Positions 33,237-43,240 are shown, counted from the first letter of the stretch. The stretch: 48,868 nt of DNA from Flavobacteriaceae bacterium (GCA_947457255.1 CANGUZ010000013.1:1-48868); one strand, 5' to 3'. The notes: generated by a model not told the origin, from the sequence alone. Numbers and translations are program-made.

Positions 33237-33311
33237 TACTAATATAATTTTTGTGAGTCCTACTCAACCCAATACAATTTTACTACTTTTACCTTTTTAA
33301 ATTCAACTATT

Positions 33312-34130
33312 ATGTCTGTAGCAAAAAAGGATTACAAAAGAATTACTACCAAATCACTCATTGAAATGAAAGCCAATGGTGAGAAGATATCTATGCTTAC
33401 TGCTTATGATTATACAATGGCAAAAATTGTTGATACTGCTGGTGTAGATGTCATACTTGTTGGAGATTCTGCATCGAATGTTATGGCTGGACATGAAACT
33501 ACTTTACCTATTACTTTAGATCAAATGATTTATCATGCATCGGGAGTAGTTAGAGCAATAACAAGAGCATTAGTTGTTGTCGATTTGCCTTTTGGAAGTT
33601 ACCAGTCAGACTCTAAAGCTGCTTTGCGCTCCGCAATTCGAATCATGAAAGAAAGTGGTGGTCATGCGGTAAAGCTTGAGGGAGGAAGTGAGATTAAAGA
33701 TTCTATAAAAAAAATATTAAATGCTGGTATTCCAGTTATGGGACATTTAGGTTTAACTCCACAATCTATATATAAATTTGGTACGTATACGGTTCGTGCC
33801 AAAGAAGATCAAGAAGCTGAAAAATTGATTGAAGATGCAAAATTACTCGAAAGTTTAGGCTGTTTTGCTCTAGTTGTTGAGAAAATTCCGGCTGACTTAG
33901 CCGAAAAAGTAGCACAAAGTATTTCTATTCCTGTTATTGGAATTGGTGCTGGCGGCGGTGTTGACGGACAAGTACTTGTAATTCACGATATGCTTGGCAT
34001 GAATAACGAATTTAGCCCCAGATTTTTAAGACGTTATATGAATTTATTTGAAGGCATGACTAAAGCAATTGGTCAATATGTTGCTGACATAAAATCGAGA
34101 GATTTTCCAAATGAGAAAGAGCAATATTAG
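33312..34130 (+). CDS. panB: 3-methyl-2-oxobutanoate hydroxymethyltransferase
   Basis: The 272-residue enzyme carries the PanB hallmarks: [36 protein letters not shown] (metal-binding Asp), [14 protein letters not shown] (active-site region) and [14 protein letters not shown], then [22 protein letters not shown]. It makes ketopantoate from 2-oxoisovalerate and 5,10-methylene-tetrahydrofolate, the first step to pantothenate and CoA. coaD, acting later in the same pathway, is at 43859. It is followed by a hairpin at 34136. Confidence 0.97.
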   Translation: MSVAKKDYKRITTKSLIEMKANGEKISMLTAYDYTMAKIVDTAGVDVILVGDSASNVMAGHETTLPITLDQMIYHASGVVRAITRALVVVDLPFGSYQSDSKAALRSAIRIMKESGGHAVKLEGGSEIKDSIKKILNAGIPVMGHLGLTPQSIYKFGTYTVRAKEDQEAEKLIEDAKLLESLGCFALVVEKIPADLAEKVAQSISIPVIGIGAGGGVDGQVLVIHDMLGMNNEFSPRFLRRYMNLFEGMTKAIGQYVADIKSRDFPNEKEQY

Positions 34131-34135
34131 TTTAG

Positions 34136-34164
34136 AATCTAAGTATAATTAGACTACTTAGATT
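34136..34164 (+). terminator. Hairpin after panB
   Basis: AATCTAAGTA (34136-34145) and TACTTAGATT (34155-34164) form a perfect 10-base stem with a 9-base loop, 5 bases after the panB stop. The T run that follows is poor, so it is an imperfect terminator or a 3'-end-stabilising hairpin. Confidence 0.5.
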
Positions 34165-34275
34165 TCTAGAATTATTAATAAATTATAATCTTCATTTCTT
34201 TAACTTTTTTAAATTATAAAAACGACTCCTAAATTTAAATCTTACTATAAAAATCTAAGAAGTCTAAAAATCTAC

Positions 34276-34965
34276 ATGAAAATCCTTTCCAATAAAAACA
34301 ACCTCCAAATTCTTCACGAAGACAATCACATTATTATTGTCAATAAACGTGTTGGAGATATTGTACAAGGAGACAAAACAGGTGACAAACCATTAAGTGA
34401 AGTTGTTAAAGAATATATTAAAGATAAGTACAACAAACCTGGAGAAGTTTTTCTAGGGGTTGTTCATCGTTTAGATCGCCCAACAACAGGAATCGTTCTT
34501 TTTGCTAGAACTAGCAAAGCATTAACGCGAATGAATGAACTTTTTAGTAATAGAGAAACCCAGAAAACCTATTGGGCCATTGTAAAAAACAAACCTTTAA
34601 AAACCGAAGACAAACTTGTTCATTACTTAAAAAGAAATGAGAAAAACAATACTTCTAAAGCACATTTAAAAGAAGTGCCTGAAAGTAAAATTGCCAGTTT
34701 AGATTACAAAATCATCAAAGAATTGAACAATTATTTTGCTTTAGAAATTAATTTACATACGGGTCGCCATCATCAAATTCGGGCGCAACTACAGGCTATT
34801 GGCTGTCCTATAAAAGGCGATTTAAAATACGGTTTCGACCGAAGTAATCCTGACGGCGGCATTCATTTACACGCAAAAAAACTAGTTTTTATTCATCCCG
34901 TTTCTAAAGAAGAAATAAAAATTAATGCACCTTTACCAAATGATGTAATTTGGAATGCCATATAA
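34276..34965 (+). CDS. RluA-family pseudouridine synthase, small form
   Basis: The 229-residue protein has no S4 domain and begins directly with the catalytic core: HEDNHIIIVNKRVGDIVQGD, then the active-site segment VVHRLDRPTTGIVLFARTSKA with the catalytic aspartate in RLD, and LHTGRHHQIRAQLQAIGCPIKGD near the C terminus. It converts a uridine in rRNA or tRNA to pseudouridine; the target site cannot be inferred. A second, longer family member (40410) carries an S4 domain. Confidence 0.93.
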   Translation: MKILSNKNNLQILHEDNHIIIVNKRVGDIVQGDKTGDKPLSEVVKEYIKDKYNKPGEVFLGVVHRLDRPTTGIVLFARTSKALTRMNELFSNRETQKTYWAIVKNKPLKTEDKLVHYLKRNEKNNTSKAHLKEVPESKIASLDYKIIKELNNYFALEINLHTGRHHQIRAQLQAIGCPIKGDLKYGFDRSNPDGGIHLHAKKLVFIHPVSKEEIKINAPLPNDVIWNAI

Positions 34966-35029
34966 ATAAAAAAAAATGTATTTTTACATTTAAGATATAT
35001 TTAACAATCAACCACTAAATCTAATTTAA

Positions 35030-36394
35030 ATGAAAAAGCCACTTCTAATTCTTTTCAGCCTACAATTATTTGTTGTTTCTGCACAAGACCATTTATCAGG
35101 ATTAAATACTTCTAGAAGAGTTGGATTACTTAATGTAAGTAATAACCCAGCTGAACTTTCAAATTTAAGTTCTAAATATGAAGTCAATCTTTTTTCGGTA
35201 AGCACTATTGTTTCCAATAACATAGTTGGTTTTAATGATATTGTTGATGGTGAAAATTTAGAAGATTTATTATTTAAAGGCAATGTTCCTGTAAATTTTA
35301 GATTAGATTCTGAAATTTACGGTCCTGGTTTTGCCATGCGATTCAAAAAATGGTCTTTTGGTTTTAATACCAAAGGATTTATTAAAGCATCAGTTGTAGA
35401 TGTAAACCCTAGCTTAGGAGATGCCATCCTTAATCAAGCTATTCAATCTATTGGAGGGGAACCTACAAAAATAAAAAACGACTATAATCAACGATTAAAC
35501 GGAACAACTTGGGGAGAAGTTGGGCTCTCGGTGGCTAGAAATTTATATGCTACTGACACAAAAAAATTAAGTGCAGGTGTTACTTTAAAATTACTGTTTC
35601 CTGGTTCGTATGCCAATTTTGGTGTGGGTCAGTTTACTGGAACTATTACTAATAATGCAACGGAACAAACCATCAGAAATGCATCTGCCAATGTCAATTT
35701 TGCCTATTCAGGTAATCTAGCCAACAGTTTTGTAGATTTTAGTGATTACTCACGATCTGTTTTTGGTGGATTAAATGGTGTTGCCGCTGATTTTGGGATA
35801 AATTATCAATGGAAAAGCAAAGACAAAGAAGAATACAAACTGAATCTTGGAGCTGCTGTAAAAAATATAGGCACTATGACTTTTAAATCGGACAATAATT
35901 CTTCAATAAATTATGATTTAAAAATACCAAGTTTGACTATTCCAAGTTCTCAGTTTTTAGATTTAAATAAATTTAATAATATTGAAAGCTTACAAGGAAT
36001 TGAAGATATACTTATAAATGAAGGATTTTTAACCAAAACAGATGGCGGAAATGCCGATTTTAGAGTAAATCTTCCTGCTGTATTTTCAGGATATGCAGAT
36101 GTAAAAGTAATTTCAAAGTTTTATCTTACGCTTTATACCCAACAAAAACTTAATGACAATGGTAAAAACGATCAAATTATTACCCAAAATGTAGTATCGG
36201 TTACACCTAGAATATCGTTTAAAAATTTTGAACTATTTTCATCGTGGGCCGACAATGAAATATCAGGTACTACCGGAGGTTTTGGTCTGAGAATTTGTGG
36301 TTTTTATTTGGGTTCTAGCTCAATACTAACCGCATTATCAAGTGATACTAAGCAAGCTGATTTTTATTTAGGATTTCAATATGGTCTTCGATAG
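35030..36394 (+). CDS. DUF5723-type outer-membrane beta-barrel protein
   Basis: The 454-residue protein has a signal peptide (1-18, ending VVSAQ) and then a beta-strand-rich body. The opening LNTSRRVGLLNVSNNPAELSNLSSKYEVNLFSV resembles PorV/FadL-like barrels and the DUF5723 family of Bacteroidota. Alternating aromatic and polar residues and the C-terminal strand ending YLGFQYGLR suggest outer-membrane insertion. Function unknown. It is followed by a membrane protein gene after 56 bases. Confidence 0.8.
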   Translation: MKKPLLILFSLQLFVVSAQDHLSGLNTSRRVGLLNVSNNPAELSNLSSKYEVNLFSVSTIVSNNIVGFNDIVDGENLEDLLFKGNVPVNFRLDSEIYGPGFAMRFKKWSFGFNTKGFIKASVVDVNPSLGDAILNQAIQSIGGEPTKIKNDYNQRLNGTTWGEVGLSVARNLYATDTKKLSAGVTLKLLFPGSYANFGVGQFTGTITNNATEQTIRNASANVNFAYSGNLANSFVDFSDYSRSVFGGLNGVAADFGINYQWKSKDKEEYKLNLGAAVKNIGTMTFKSDNNSSINYDLKIPSLTIPSSQFLDLNKFNNIESLQGIEDILINEGFLTKTDGGNADFRVNLPAVFSGYADVKVISKFYLTLYTQQKLNDNGKNDQIITQNVVSVTPRISFKNFELFSSWADNEISGTTGGFGLRICGFYLGSSSILTALSSDTKQADFYLGFQYGLR

Positions 36395-36450
36395 AAATAT
36401 ATTCTAACGTATAAAATAAATTCAAAACAATAATCTAACACAATTATAAA

Positions 36451-37227
36451 ATGGAAAACGTAAACGAAAAAATAGCTGCTATTCAAGAGCATGGTTATGA
36501 AATTGATTTTAGTACAATTTTTAACAAAGCCATCGAAAACTACAAAAAAATTGCTTTAATTGCAGGTCTAGCTTTTATTGTATTTGGAGCAATTATAAGT
36601 ATCTTTTTTGTTGGAGGTTTTGCTGCCATTTGGGGGTTTAGTACCATTACAGAAAACATGTCGCAACTTGAACCAAAAAATTTTTCAGGTACAACTGTAC
36701 TTATTTACACTCTTAGTATTTCAATTTTTACAGGCATTTGCGCCCCTTTTTCGGCAGGAATTTTAAAAATGGCTTATCACGCAAGTAAAAATGAAGAGTT
36801 TTCATTAGCAACTGCATTTGAGTATTATAAAACAAGCTATTTTAAAGATTTATTTTTAGCAACTACTGTAGTATCTATTTTTTCTATAGGAGTTAGTACT
36901 GTATTAGAGTCTTCTGGAATACGATTTATTGGAACAATACTAAGTTATATAATTTCATTTTTTAACTTCCTGACCATTCCACTCATTATTTTTGGAAAAC
37001 TTTCTGTATTTGAAGCCATTAAAGGAAGTTTTACTACAGTATCAAAGCAAATTTTTGTTTTGTTAGGATTAATCATCGTTAGTGCAATAATGACTTTTCT
37101 TGGATTAATAGGGTTTTGTATTGGTATTGTATTTACTCTACCATTCCTGTATTCTATGCATTTTATTATTTATAATGAAATTGTAGGAATTGATGAAAAA
37201 AGCGAACTAGAAGCATTTTTAGAATAG
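36451..37227 (+). CDS. Integral membrane protein of unknown function
   Basis: The 258-residue protein has a hydrophilic N-terminal 30 residues (ending DFSTIFNKAIENYKK) and about six hydrophobic segments (near 35-60, 85-110, 130-150, 155-180, 195-220, 222-245). The phrase FGKLSVFEAIKGSFTTVSKQIFVLLGLIIV resembles a repeat found in uncharacterised Bacteroidota membrane proteins (sometimes misnamed beta-carotene monooxygenase). I assign no function. It is likely co-transcribed with the DUF5723 gene. Confidence 0.8.
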   Translation: MENVNEKIAAIQEHGYEIDFSTIFNKAIENYKKIALIAGLAFIVFGAIISIFFVGGFAAIWGFSTITENMSQLEPKNFSGTTVLIYTLSISIFTGICAPFSAGILKMAYHASKNEEFSLATAFEYYKTSYFKDLFLATTVVSIFSIGVSTVLESSGIRFIGTILSYIISFFNFLTIPLIIFGKLSVFEAIKGSFTTVSKQIFVLLGLIIVSAIMTFLGLIGFCIGIVFTLPFLYSMHFIIYNEIVGIDEKSELEAFLE

Positions 37228-37345
37228 TTTATGTACAAAAGACCATTTGATTTAAATTGTACTCAATAGTATTATAATTTAAATCAATACAATTCATAAC
37301 TAAATACTCCTAACAAATTGTTATAAGAAATCAAAATTTGCATAA

Positions 37346-40300
37346 ATGAATTACGATTTAAATACTCTTAATAATAATAAACTATTTTTAATTTTAATTG
37401 TATTATCTGTAATACTAATCTATAATTTATTCCATTTAAATAGAAAATCAAATACTAAATTTAGTAATAAACTTAATGAATCCTATTTAATAAAAAAAGA
37501 ATACCAACACTATTTACTTTTAGTTGGACTGCTTTTGCCTATTTTAGAAATCCTTTTTCAAATTTTTAAAATTAAACCTGAAAGTTTGTTACTATTGAAT
37601 TTTAGTTGTGGATTTATATTTATAAGTTTATATTATCTTTCAAAAAAATCTTCTTATTTTTTTAATAATATAGAGCATATTTTTATTGGTATTTTTTTAT
37701 TGCACTTTGTTTTTGTTTCAATAAATTTAATCCATTTAAAAAACGATTTAATTCCAATATTTGCATTTATAACATCCTTCTATGTTTCATATTTTATACT
37801 TAAAACCATTAAAATATATTTGTATTTTGTAACTGCAGTTATATTGTTTTTAATAATTGTAAGTGTATACGAATTAATCCCATTAAAAAAAGCGGCTCTA
37901 TTAACTATTTATTGCTGTTTAATTTTCATTATTAATTATATCAAACAAAATTCAATAATAAATTCTACTGATAAACTCAAATTTAAAGACGAGATTATTA
38001 ATAAAGGAAACATGTTAACTATTGCTACAAATAAAAAAGGAGAATTGACTTTTTGTAGCGAGACAATAATTGAGATATTAGGATATACACAAGATGAAGT
38101 TTTAGGATTAAATTTTTGGATACTTACTGAAGACCCTGATTTTATTGGTGAAGCCTACCATGATGACTATAAAGACGATAGACTTTATGTGAGAAAACTA
38201 AAATGCAAAAACGGAGAGTATAAATACATTCAATGGAAAGATAAAAAATTTTCAGAGGATTTGATTATAGGAATTGGTCAGGACGTAACTAATGAATATA
38301 GAATTCAAAATAAATATAAAAATTTAATAGAAAATGCTACTGATATTATTTTTGAAATTGATGAACTCGGCAATTTCACTTTTGTAAATGATTTTACAAT
38401 TAAATCACTTGAATATTCTGAAAAAGAAATCCTTAACAAAAATTACTCAGAGTTTATTCATAAAAATTATTTGAAAAAAGTAATATTTTTTTACATGAAT
38501 ATTAAAGATGATAAAAATGATTTTCCAACAATAGAATTTCCTCTAGTAAAAAAGAGTGGTGAAGAATTATGGGTCTCTCAAAAAGTAATCATTCGTAGAA
38601 ATGAATCATCAAAGATCATAGGTTTTTCAGCAATTGCCAGAGACATTACTATTCTAAAAAATATTGAAAAAGAAAATCAAAAAAGACAACAAAAAATTGA
38701 AAAGTACAATGAAGCGTTAAAAGTATTTACAATAAAAAGTTATTCTAGTAACGAGAATTATGATAGTATTTTAAAAAATATTCTAGAAATTACAACAAAA
38801 AATCTTGAAGTAAATAGAGCTAGTTATTGGCATTATAATAAGAGTGAAATTAATTGCCAATTGTTGTATATAAGCGATACCAATCAATATGAATATGGAA
38901 TGACTTTATCTAGGATAGAATTTCCAAGCTATTTTGAATTAATTGAAAGTGAAACTCAAATCATAGAAAATAACGTGTATTCAAATCAAATGCTTAAAGA
39001 GTTTTGTACTGATTATTTTCCGAAAAACAATATTGTTTCTTTACTTGACACCCCAGTTTTTATTAAAGGAGAGTTAAAAGGAATCATTTGTTTTGAAGCA
39101 ACAGAAAATAATAAAAAATGGGATAATGAAGATTGCAGCTTTGCTCGTTCGGTTTCTGATTTAATTGTAATTACCTCCTCTTCTCAAATGCAATTAGAAG
39201 CAGAAAAGGCACTAAAGGCTAAGGAGTATGCAGAAGCTGCTAATAAAGCAAAATCAGAATTTCTTGCCAATATGACTCATGAAATTAGAACTCCTCTAAA
39301 CGGAATTATTGGTTTTACTGATTTGCTAATGAATACTAAACTAGAAGATATTCAAAAGCAATACATGAGCACTATAAATCAATCAGCCAATTCACTGATG
39401 GAAGTTATTAGTGACATTCTCGATTTTTCTAAAATTGAATCTGGTAAACTAGAACTTCATATAGAAGAATATAATATTATTGATTTATGTAACGGAGTAA
39501 TGGAACTGATAAAATATGAATCAGAATTAAAAGAAATAAAACTAATTCTAAACATAAATAATGACGTACCTATTTCTCTTTTACTAGATTATATACGTTT
39601 AAAGCAAATTTTAATTAACCTATTAAGCAATGCTTTAAAATTTACTGAAAAAGGTAGCGTAGAATTAAATGTTTCTGTTATTAAATCTAAACCTAAAAGC
39701 TATAAATTACGATTTTTTGTAAAAGATACTGGAATTGGAATTAAAGAAATAAATCAACAAAAAATATTCGAAGCCTTTTCGCAAGAAGATAGTTCTATGA
39801 CTAAAAAATTTGGAGGAACAGGGTTGGGCTTAACGATTTCCAACCAATTGTTAAGTTTAATGAATAGTCATTTACAACTAGAAAGTGAGTTCGGAAAAGG
39901 AAGTACTTTTTTCTTTGATGTAACTTTCAAAATACCTAAAATAGAGGACGGTTTAAAAAATGAAAAAAGCACTATTTCATTACCTAAAACAGAAGAAAAA
40001 ATTGACAATCAATATTTAAAAACCAAACAGCTTTTGGTTTTAATCATTGAAGACAATAAAATAAATATGCTTTTGGCAAAAACATTAATAAATCAAATAG
40101 TACCAAATAGCATAATTCATGAAGCTTTTAATGGCGAAGAAGGCGTAGAAAAATATAAAGAAATAAATCCAAATATTATTTTTATGGATGTTCAAATGCC
40201 TGTCATGGATGGTTATGAAGCTACACAAGAAATTCGCAAATTACAAATCTCAAATTCACGTATCCCAATAATTGCCTTAACTGCAGGAACTATTCTGGGA

Positions 40301-40405
40301 GAAAAAGAAAAATGTTTAGCTGCTGGAATGGATGATTATGCCTCAAAGCCATTTGTAAAAGAAACAATTGAAAAAATAATTGCTAAATGGATAAGTGTAG
40401 TTTAA
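37346..40405 (+). CDS. Membrane-bound hybrid sensor histidine kinase, PAS-PAS-GAF-HisKA-HATPase-REC
   Basis: The 1019-residue protein has about six or seven transmembrane segments in residues 12-198, then two PAS domains (about 215-315 and 322-438; the first ends IIGIGQDVTNEY, the second GFSAIARDIT), a GAF domain (about 455-615), and the kinase core with H645 (FLANMTHEIRTPLNGIIGF), LINLLSNALKF, GIGI and FGGTGLGLTISNQL. A C-terminal receiver has phospho-acceptor D948 (IIFMDVQMPVMDG). No HPt domain is fused, unlike the kinase at 4851. The membrane part does not match a named sensor family that I recognise. It is single; the convergent gene ends 4 bases away. No partner regulator lies nearby. 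Confidence 0.94.
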   Translation: MNYDLNTLNNNKLFLILIVLSVILIYNLFHLNRKSNTKFSNKLNESYLIKKEYQHYLLLVGLLLPILEILFQIFKIKPESLLLLNFSCGFIFISLYYLSKKSSYFFNNIEHIFIGIFLLHFVFVSINLIHLKNDLIPIFAFITSFYVSYFILKTIKIYLYFVTAVILFLIIVSVYELIPLKKAALLTIYCCLIFIINYIKQNSIINSTDKLKFKDEIINKGNMLTIATNKKGELTFCSETIIEILGYTQDEVLGLNFWILTEDPDFIGEAYHDDYKDDRLYVRKLKCKNGEYKYIQWKDKKFSEDLIIGIGQDVTNEYRIQNKYKNLIENATDIIFEIDELGNFTFVNDFTIKSLEYSEKEILNKNYSEFIHKNYLKKVIFFYMNIKDDKNDFPTIEFPLVKKSGEELWVSQKVIIRRNESSKIIGFSAIARDITILKNIEKENQKRQQKIEKYNEALKVFTIKSYSSNENYDSILKNILEITTKNLEVNRASYWHYNKSEINCQLLYISDTNQYEYGMTLSRIEFPSYFELIESETQIIENNVYSNQMLKEFCTDYFPKNNIVSLLDTPVFIKGELKGIICFEATENNKKWDNEDCSFARSVSDLIVITSSSQMQLEAEKALKAKEYAEAANKAKSEFLANMTHEIRTPLNGIIGFTDLLMNTKLEDIQKQYMSTINQSANSLMEVISDILDFSKIESGKLELHIEEYNIIDLCNGVMELIKYESELKEIKLILNINNDVPISLLLDYIRLKQILINLLSNALKFTEKGSVELNVSVIKSKPKSYKLRFFVKDTGIGIKEINQQKIFEAFSQEDSSMTKKFGGTGLGLTISNQLLSLMNSHLQLESEFGKGSTFFFDVTFKIPKIEDGLKNEKSTISLPKTEEKIDNQYLKTKQLLVLIIEDNKINMLLAKTLINQIVPNSIIHEAFNGEEGVEKYKEINPNIIFMDVQMPVMDGYEATQEIRKLQISNSRIPIIALTAGTILGEKEKCLAAGMDDYASKPFVKETIEKIIAKWISVV

Positions 40406-40409
40406 AATA

Positions 40410-41453
40410 TCATTCATTCTCATCAACCATATTCAATTTAGAATATCCACGCCATTTTTCGATAACCTCTTTCATGTCTTGAGGCAATTCAGTATCAAAA
40501 CGCAACATCTCCCCAGAAGTAGGATGTATAAATCCTAATGTTTTGGCATGAAGTGCTTGTCGTGGTAGTATTTTAAAACAATTGTCTATAAATTGCTTGT
40601 ATTTTGTAAACGTAGTTCCTTTCAAAATCAAGTCGCCACCATAACGTGCATCATTAAATAACGGATGCCCTATGTGCTTCATGTGAACTCTAATTTGATG
40701 CGTACGACCCGTTTCTAAAATACAAGAAACCAAAGTAACATAGCCAAAACGTTCTAAAACTTTATAGTGAGTTATAGCAGGCTTTCCTATCTCTGGGTCG
40801 GCAAAAACCGCCATTTGCATTCTATCTTTTACATGTCGTGCAATATTGCCTTCTATTGTCCCTTCGTCTTCTTTTACATTTCCCCAAACCATAGCAATAT
40901 ATTCTCTTTCAGAAGTTTTAGCTTCAAATTGTTTGGCTAAATGTGACATGGCTGCTTCTGTTTTTGCAATTACCAAAAGTCCCGTAGTATCTTTATCTAT
41001 GCGGTGCACGAGTCCGGGACGTTCGCTGCTGTTCATGGGTAAATTCTCAAAATGATAGGCTAAAGCATTTACTAAAGTTCCCGTATAATTGCCGTGACCA
41101 GGATGAACTACTAAACCTGCTGGCTTATTTATGAGTAGTAAGGATGCATCTTCAAAAACAATATCTAACGGAATATTTTCAGGATCTACTCTGTTTTCAA
41201 ATGGTGGATGCGATAATAAAATCCGAACCACATCAAACGGTTTTACCTTATAATTTGATTTAACTGGAATATCATTTACATATATATTACCAGAAGTAGC
41301 AGCATTCTGTATTTTATTACGAGTAGCATTCGGAATCAAATTCATCAAGAATTTGTCTATTCGCAATAATAATTGCCCTTTAGGAACATCAAATCTAAAG
41401 TGCTCAAACAATTCGTCTTCAACAATTTCCTGAAAATCACTATTATTGTCCAT
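40410..41453 (-). CDS. RluD-type pseudouridine synthase with S4 domain
   Basis: I take the ATG at 41453 (MDNNSDFQEIVEDE) rather than a TTG 18 bases upstream, giving 347 residues. An S4 RNA-binding domain (about 25-85; LLRIDKFLMNLIPNATRNKIQ) is followed by the RluA/RluD catalytic domain with LVHRIDKDTTGLLVIAKT and ETGRTHQIRVHMKHIGHPLFND. It probably modifies helix 69 of 23S rRNA like RluD, but the target is inferred from architecture only. The start overlaps the 3' end of the PASTA gene by 11 bases, so they are co-transcribed, an arrangement common in Bacteroidota. Confidence 0.94.
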   Translation of the reverse strand: MDNNSDFQEIVEDELFEHFRFDVPKGQLLLRIDKFLMNLIPNATRNKIQNAATSGNIYVNDIPVKSNYKVKPFDVVRILLSHPPFENRVDPENIPLDIVFEDASLLLINKPAGLVVHPGHGNYTGTLVNALAYHFENLPMNSSERPGLVHRIDKDTTGLLVIAKTEAAMSHLAKQFEAKTSEREYIAMVWGNVKEDEGTIEGNIARHVKDRMQMAVFADPEIGKPAITHYKVLERFGYVTLVSCILETGRTHQIRVHMKHIGHPLFNDARYGGDLILKGTTFTKYKQFIDNCFKILPRQALHAKTLGFIHPTSGEMLRFDTELPQDMKEVIEKWRGYSKLNMVDENE

Positions 41454-42063
41454 CAACAGGAGTTTCTTCAATTGGTGGAGTTGCAGTACTATCTAACTCA
41501 GTATCATCAAAACCTACATTTCCATCACCTAAAACCAAATCAATTTTTGATGATTTAAAAACTTTATCGCCGGGTTTTAATTTCTTACCGTTCAAATACA
41601 TTTCAAGAACCATATCTTTTCCTAAATACGGTTTATAAGTAATTTTCCCTTCTTCCAATCCAATCGATTTTAGTGTAGGAACCGCTTGCCTGTAGGTTTT
41701 CTCAATCAAATTAGGAATCTGAACGGTCTTAAAACCCGAAGAATTAATCTTTATATAAATCTTTCTACCTTCCTTAACCCTAGCCCCAGCTATAGGATCT
41801 TGCTCAACTACACAATGTTTTTTAATACGAGTATCAAAATCTACACTATCAAGCAAAACATATTCTAAATTCAAATCATCTAACTTTTCTTCTACTTCCA
41901 GTTCACTTAAATTTTTTAAATTAGGCACTGCAATTTCTTCATTATGATCAGTAACATAAGTAAGCCAATGAAAAAACAAATAGCCCAAAACCAATACGAT
42001 TGATAGCGCTATTAGCATTTGAATAAAAAAAACTCTACTAGTAAGGTAATTGCGTAAACTCAT
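41443..42063 (-). CDS. Membrane-anchored PASTA-domain protein
   Basis: From the ATG at 42063 (MSLRNYLTSRVFF) the protein has 206 residues: one transmembrane segment (about 12-33), then two or three PASTA repeats (about 44-180; VPNLKNLSELEVEEKLDDL, VEQDPIAGARVKEG, IPNLIEKTYRQAVPTLKSIG) and an acidic, proline-rich tail. No kinase domain is fused. PASTA domains bind peptidoglycan fragments or beta-lactams in kinases of other phyla; here the role is unknown but the link to cell wall fits the divergent ddl gene. A TTG 18 bases upstream is a weaker start because it overlaps the -7 element. Confidence 0.88.
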   Translation of the reverse strand: MSLRNYLTSRVFFIQMLIALSIVLVLGYLFFHWLTYVTDHNEEIAVPNLKNLSELEVEEKLDDLNLEYVLLDSVDFDTRIKKHCVVEQDPIAGARVKEGRKIYIKINSSGFKTVQIPNLIEKTYRQAVPTLKSIGLEEGKITYKPYLGKDMVLEMYLNGKKLKPGDKVFKSSKIDLVLGDGNVGFDDTELDSTATPPIEETPVDGQ

Positions 42064-42078
42064 AAAAAAATATTTACG

Positions 42079-42086
42079 CAAAGATA
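42079..42086 (-). promoter_or_regulatory. -7 element for the PASTA/RluD operon (TATCTTTG)
   Basis: On the reverse strand TATCTTTG matches TAnnTTTG and lies 15 bases before the chosen ATG at 42063. A TTG at the ideal spacing is not seen; the nearest (reverse of 42102-42104) is 15 bases away. It supports the start at 42063 because it would overlap the longer coding choice. Confidence 0.5.
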
Positions 42087-42144
42087 TAAAAATAGTAAAG
42101 GCAATTCATTCCAAAAAAAATGATAATTTTGTTTCATTATAATT

Positions 42145-42222
42145 AGGAGCTATTCCCGCTATTCGTTTCAATCTTTTTCTCATACTTCGCAAAAGGATTT
42201 CCACTACTATCGGGGCTAAACT
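42145..42222 (+). repeat. Flavobacterial-type extragenic repeat with hairpin potential
   Basis: The 78-base element reads GGAGCTATTCCCGCTATTCG at its left end and CTACTATCGGGGCTAAACT at its right. Inside, AATCTTTTT and AAAAGGATT can pair with one bulge, and outer CCCG pairs with CGGG, so it can form a long imperfect hairpin. I recall very similar elements scattered in Flavobacterium genomes. It lies between the divergent PASTA and ddl genes, about 30 bases from the ddl start, so it may be transcribed in the ddl leader. Confidence 0.6.
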
Positions 42223-42252
42223 AAAATCATCAATTTAAAATTCTGTTATAAA

Positions 42253-43227
42253 ATGAAGAATATTGCAATTATCATGGGAGGTTATTCTAGTGAGTATAAA
42301 ATTTCACTCATTAGCGGTAATGTCGTCTATCAATTTTTAGATAAAACCAAATATGTTGGTTTTCGAATCCATATTTTTAAAGAAAAATGGGTATTTGTCG
42401 ATGACAATGAAACTGAATTTCCTATAGATAAAAACGATTTTTCAGTAACCATAAACGGAACAAAAATTACTTTCGATGCAGTGTTCAATGCCATTCACGG
42501 CACACCAGGAGAAGATGGATTAATGCAAGCCTATTTTGAGTTGCTTCAAATTCCACAAACCTCTTGCGACTATTATCAATCGGCATTAACGTTCAACAAA
42601 CGTGATTTACTTTCAGTTTTAAAACCTTACGGAATAAAAACAGCTACTTCCTATTACCTCAACAAAGGCGATAGTATCGATACTAAAGAAATAGCAGCAA
42701 AAGTAGGAATGCCCTGTTTTGTAAAACCCAATAAATCTGGGTCTAGTTTTGGGATATCTAAAGTAAAAACCGAAGCCGAATTGCCTATCGCCATAGAAGT
42801 AGCTTACAAAGAAGACAACGAAATCATCATCGAAAGTTTCCTAGACGGAACTGAAGTTTCTGTTGGAGTCATCAATTATCAAGGAAAAATTACCGTTTTG
42901 CCCATTACAGAGATCGTTTCCGAAAATGATTTCTTTGATTATGAAGCCAAATATTTAGGGAAATCACAAGAAATTACGCCTGCCCGAATTTCAGACGAAA
43001 TGACCGAAAAAGTAAGCGCCATTGCAAAACGTGCTTACGAAGTTTTAAAAATGAAAGGATTCTCAAGAAGTGAATTTATCATTGTAGATGGAGAACCACA
43101 CATGCTAGAAATGAATACCATTCCAGGATTAACCACTGAGAGTTTAATTCCGAAACAAGCCAAAGCTGCCGGAATTTCTTTAGAAAATTTGTTTACTAAT
43201 GCTATAGAATTGGCTTTAACTAAATAA
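42253..43227 (+). CDS. ddl: D-alanine--D-alanine ligase
   Basis: The 324-residue ATP-grasp enzyme begins IAIIMGGYSSEYKISLISG (N-terminal Ddl motif) and carries AIHGTPGEDGLMQAYFE, the lysine-containing FVKPNKSGSSFGISKV, IIESFLDGTEVSVGVI and the C-terminal metal-binding HMLEMNTIPGLTTESLIPKQ. It joins two D-alanines for peptidoglycan precursors in the cytoplasm. Length is normal. The promoter region contains an extragenic repeat (42145-42222). It is followed by a toxin-antitoxin-like pair. Confidence 0.97.
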   Translation: MKNIAIIMGGYSSEYKISLISGNVVYQFLDKTKYVGFRIHIFKEKWVFVDDNETEFPIDKNDFSVTINGTKITFDAVFNAIHGTPGEDGLMQAYFELLQIPQTSCDYYQSALTFNKRDLLSVLKPYGIKTATSYYLNKGDSIDTKEIAAKVGMPCFVKPNKSGSSFGISKVKTEAELPIAIEVAYKEDNEIIIESFLDGTEVSVGVINYQGKITVLPITEIVSENDFFDYEAKYLGKSQEITPARISDEMTEKVSAIAKRAYEVLKMKGFSRSEFIIVDGEPHMLEMNTIPGLTTESLIPKQAKAAGISLENLFTNAIELALTK

Positions 43228-43240
43228 AGTATAATTTCGT

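Noticed and set aside
36940..36965. GTTATATAA in the middle of the membrane protein gene at 36451
   Set aside because: It is a single copy inside coding sequence (codons for Ser-Tyr-Ile-Ile) without a phased partner or -7 element; used as an example of background.
41454..41471. TTG start for the RluD-type gene at 41471
   Set aside because: The ATG at 41453 is in frame, leaves a shorter overlap with the PASTA gene, and the extra residues are not family-like.
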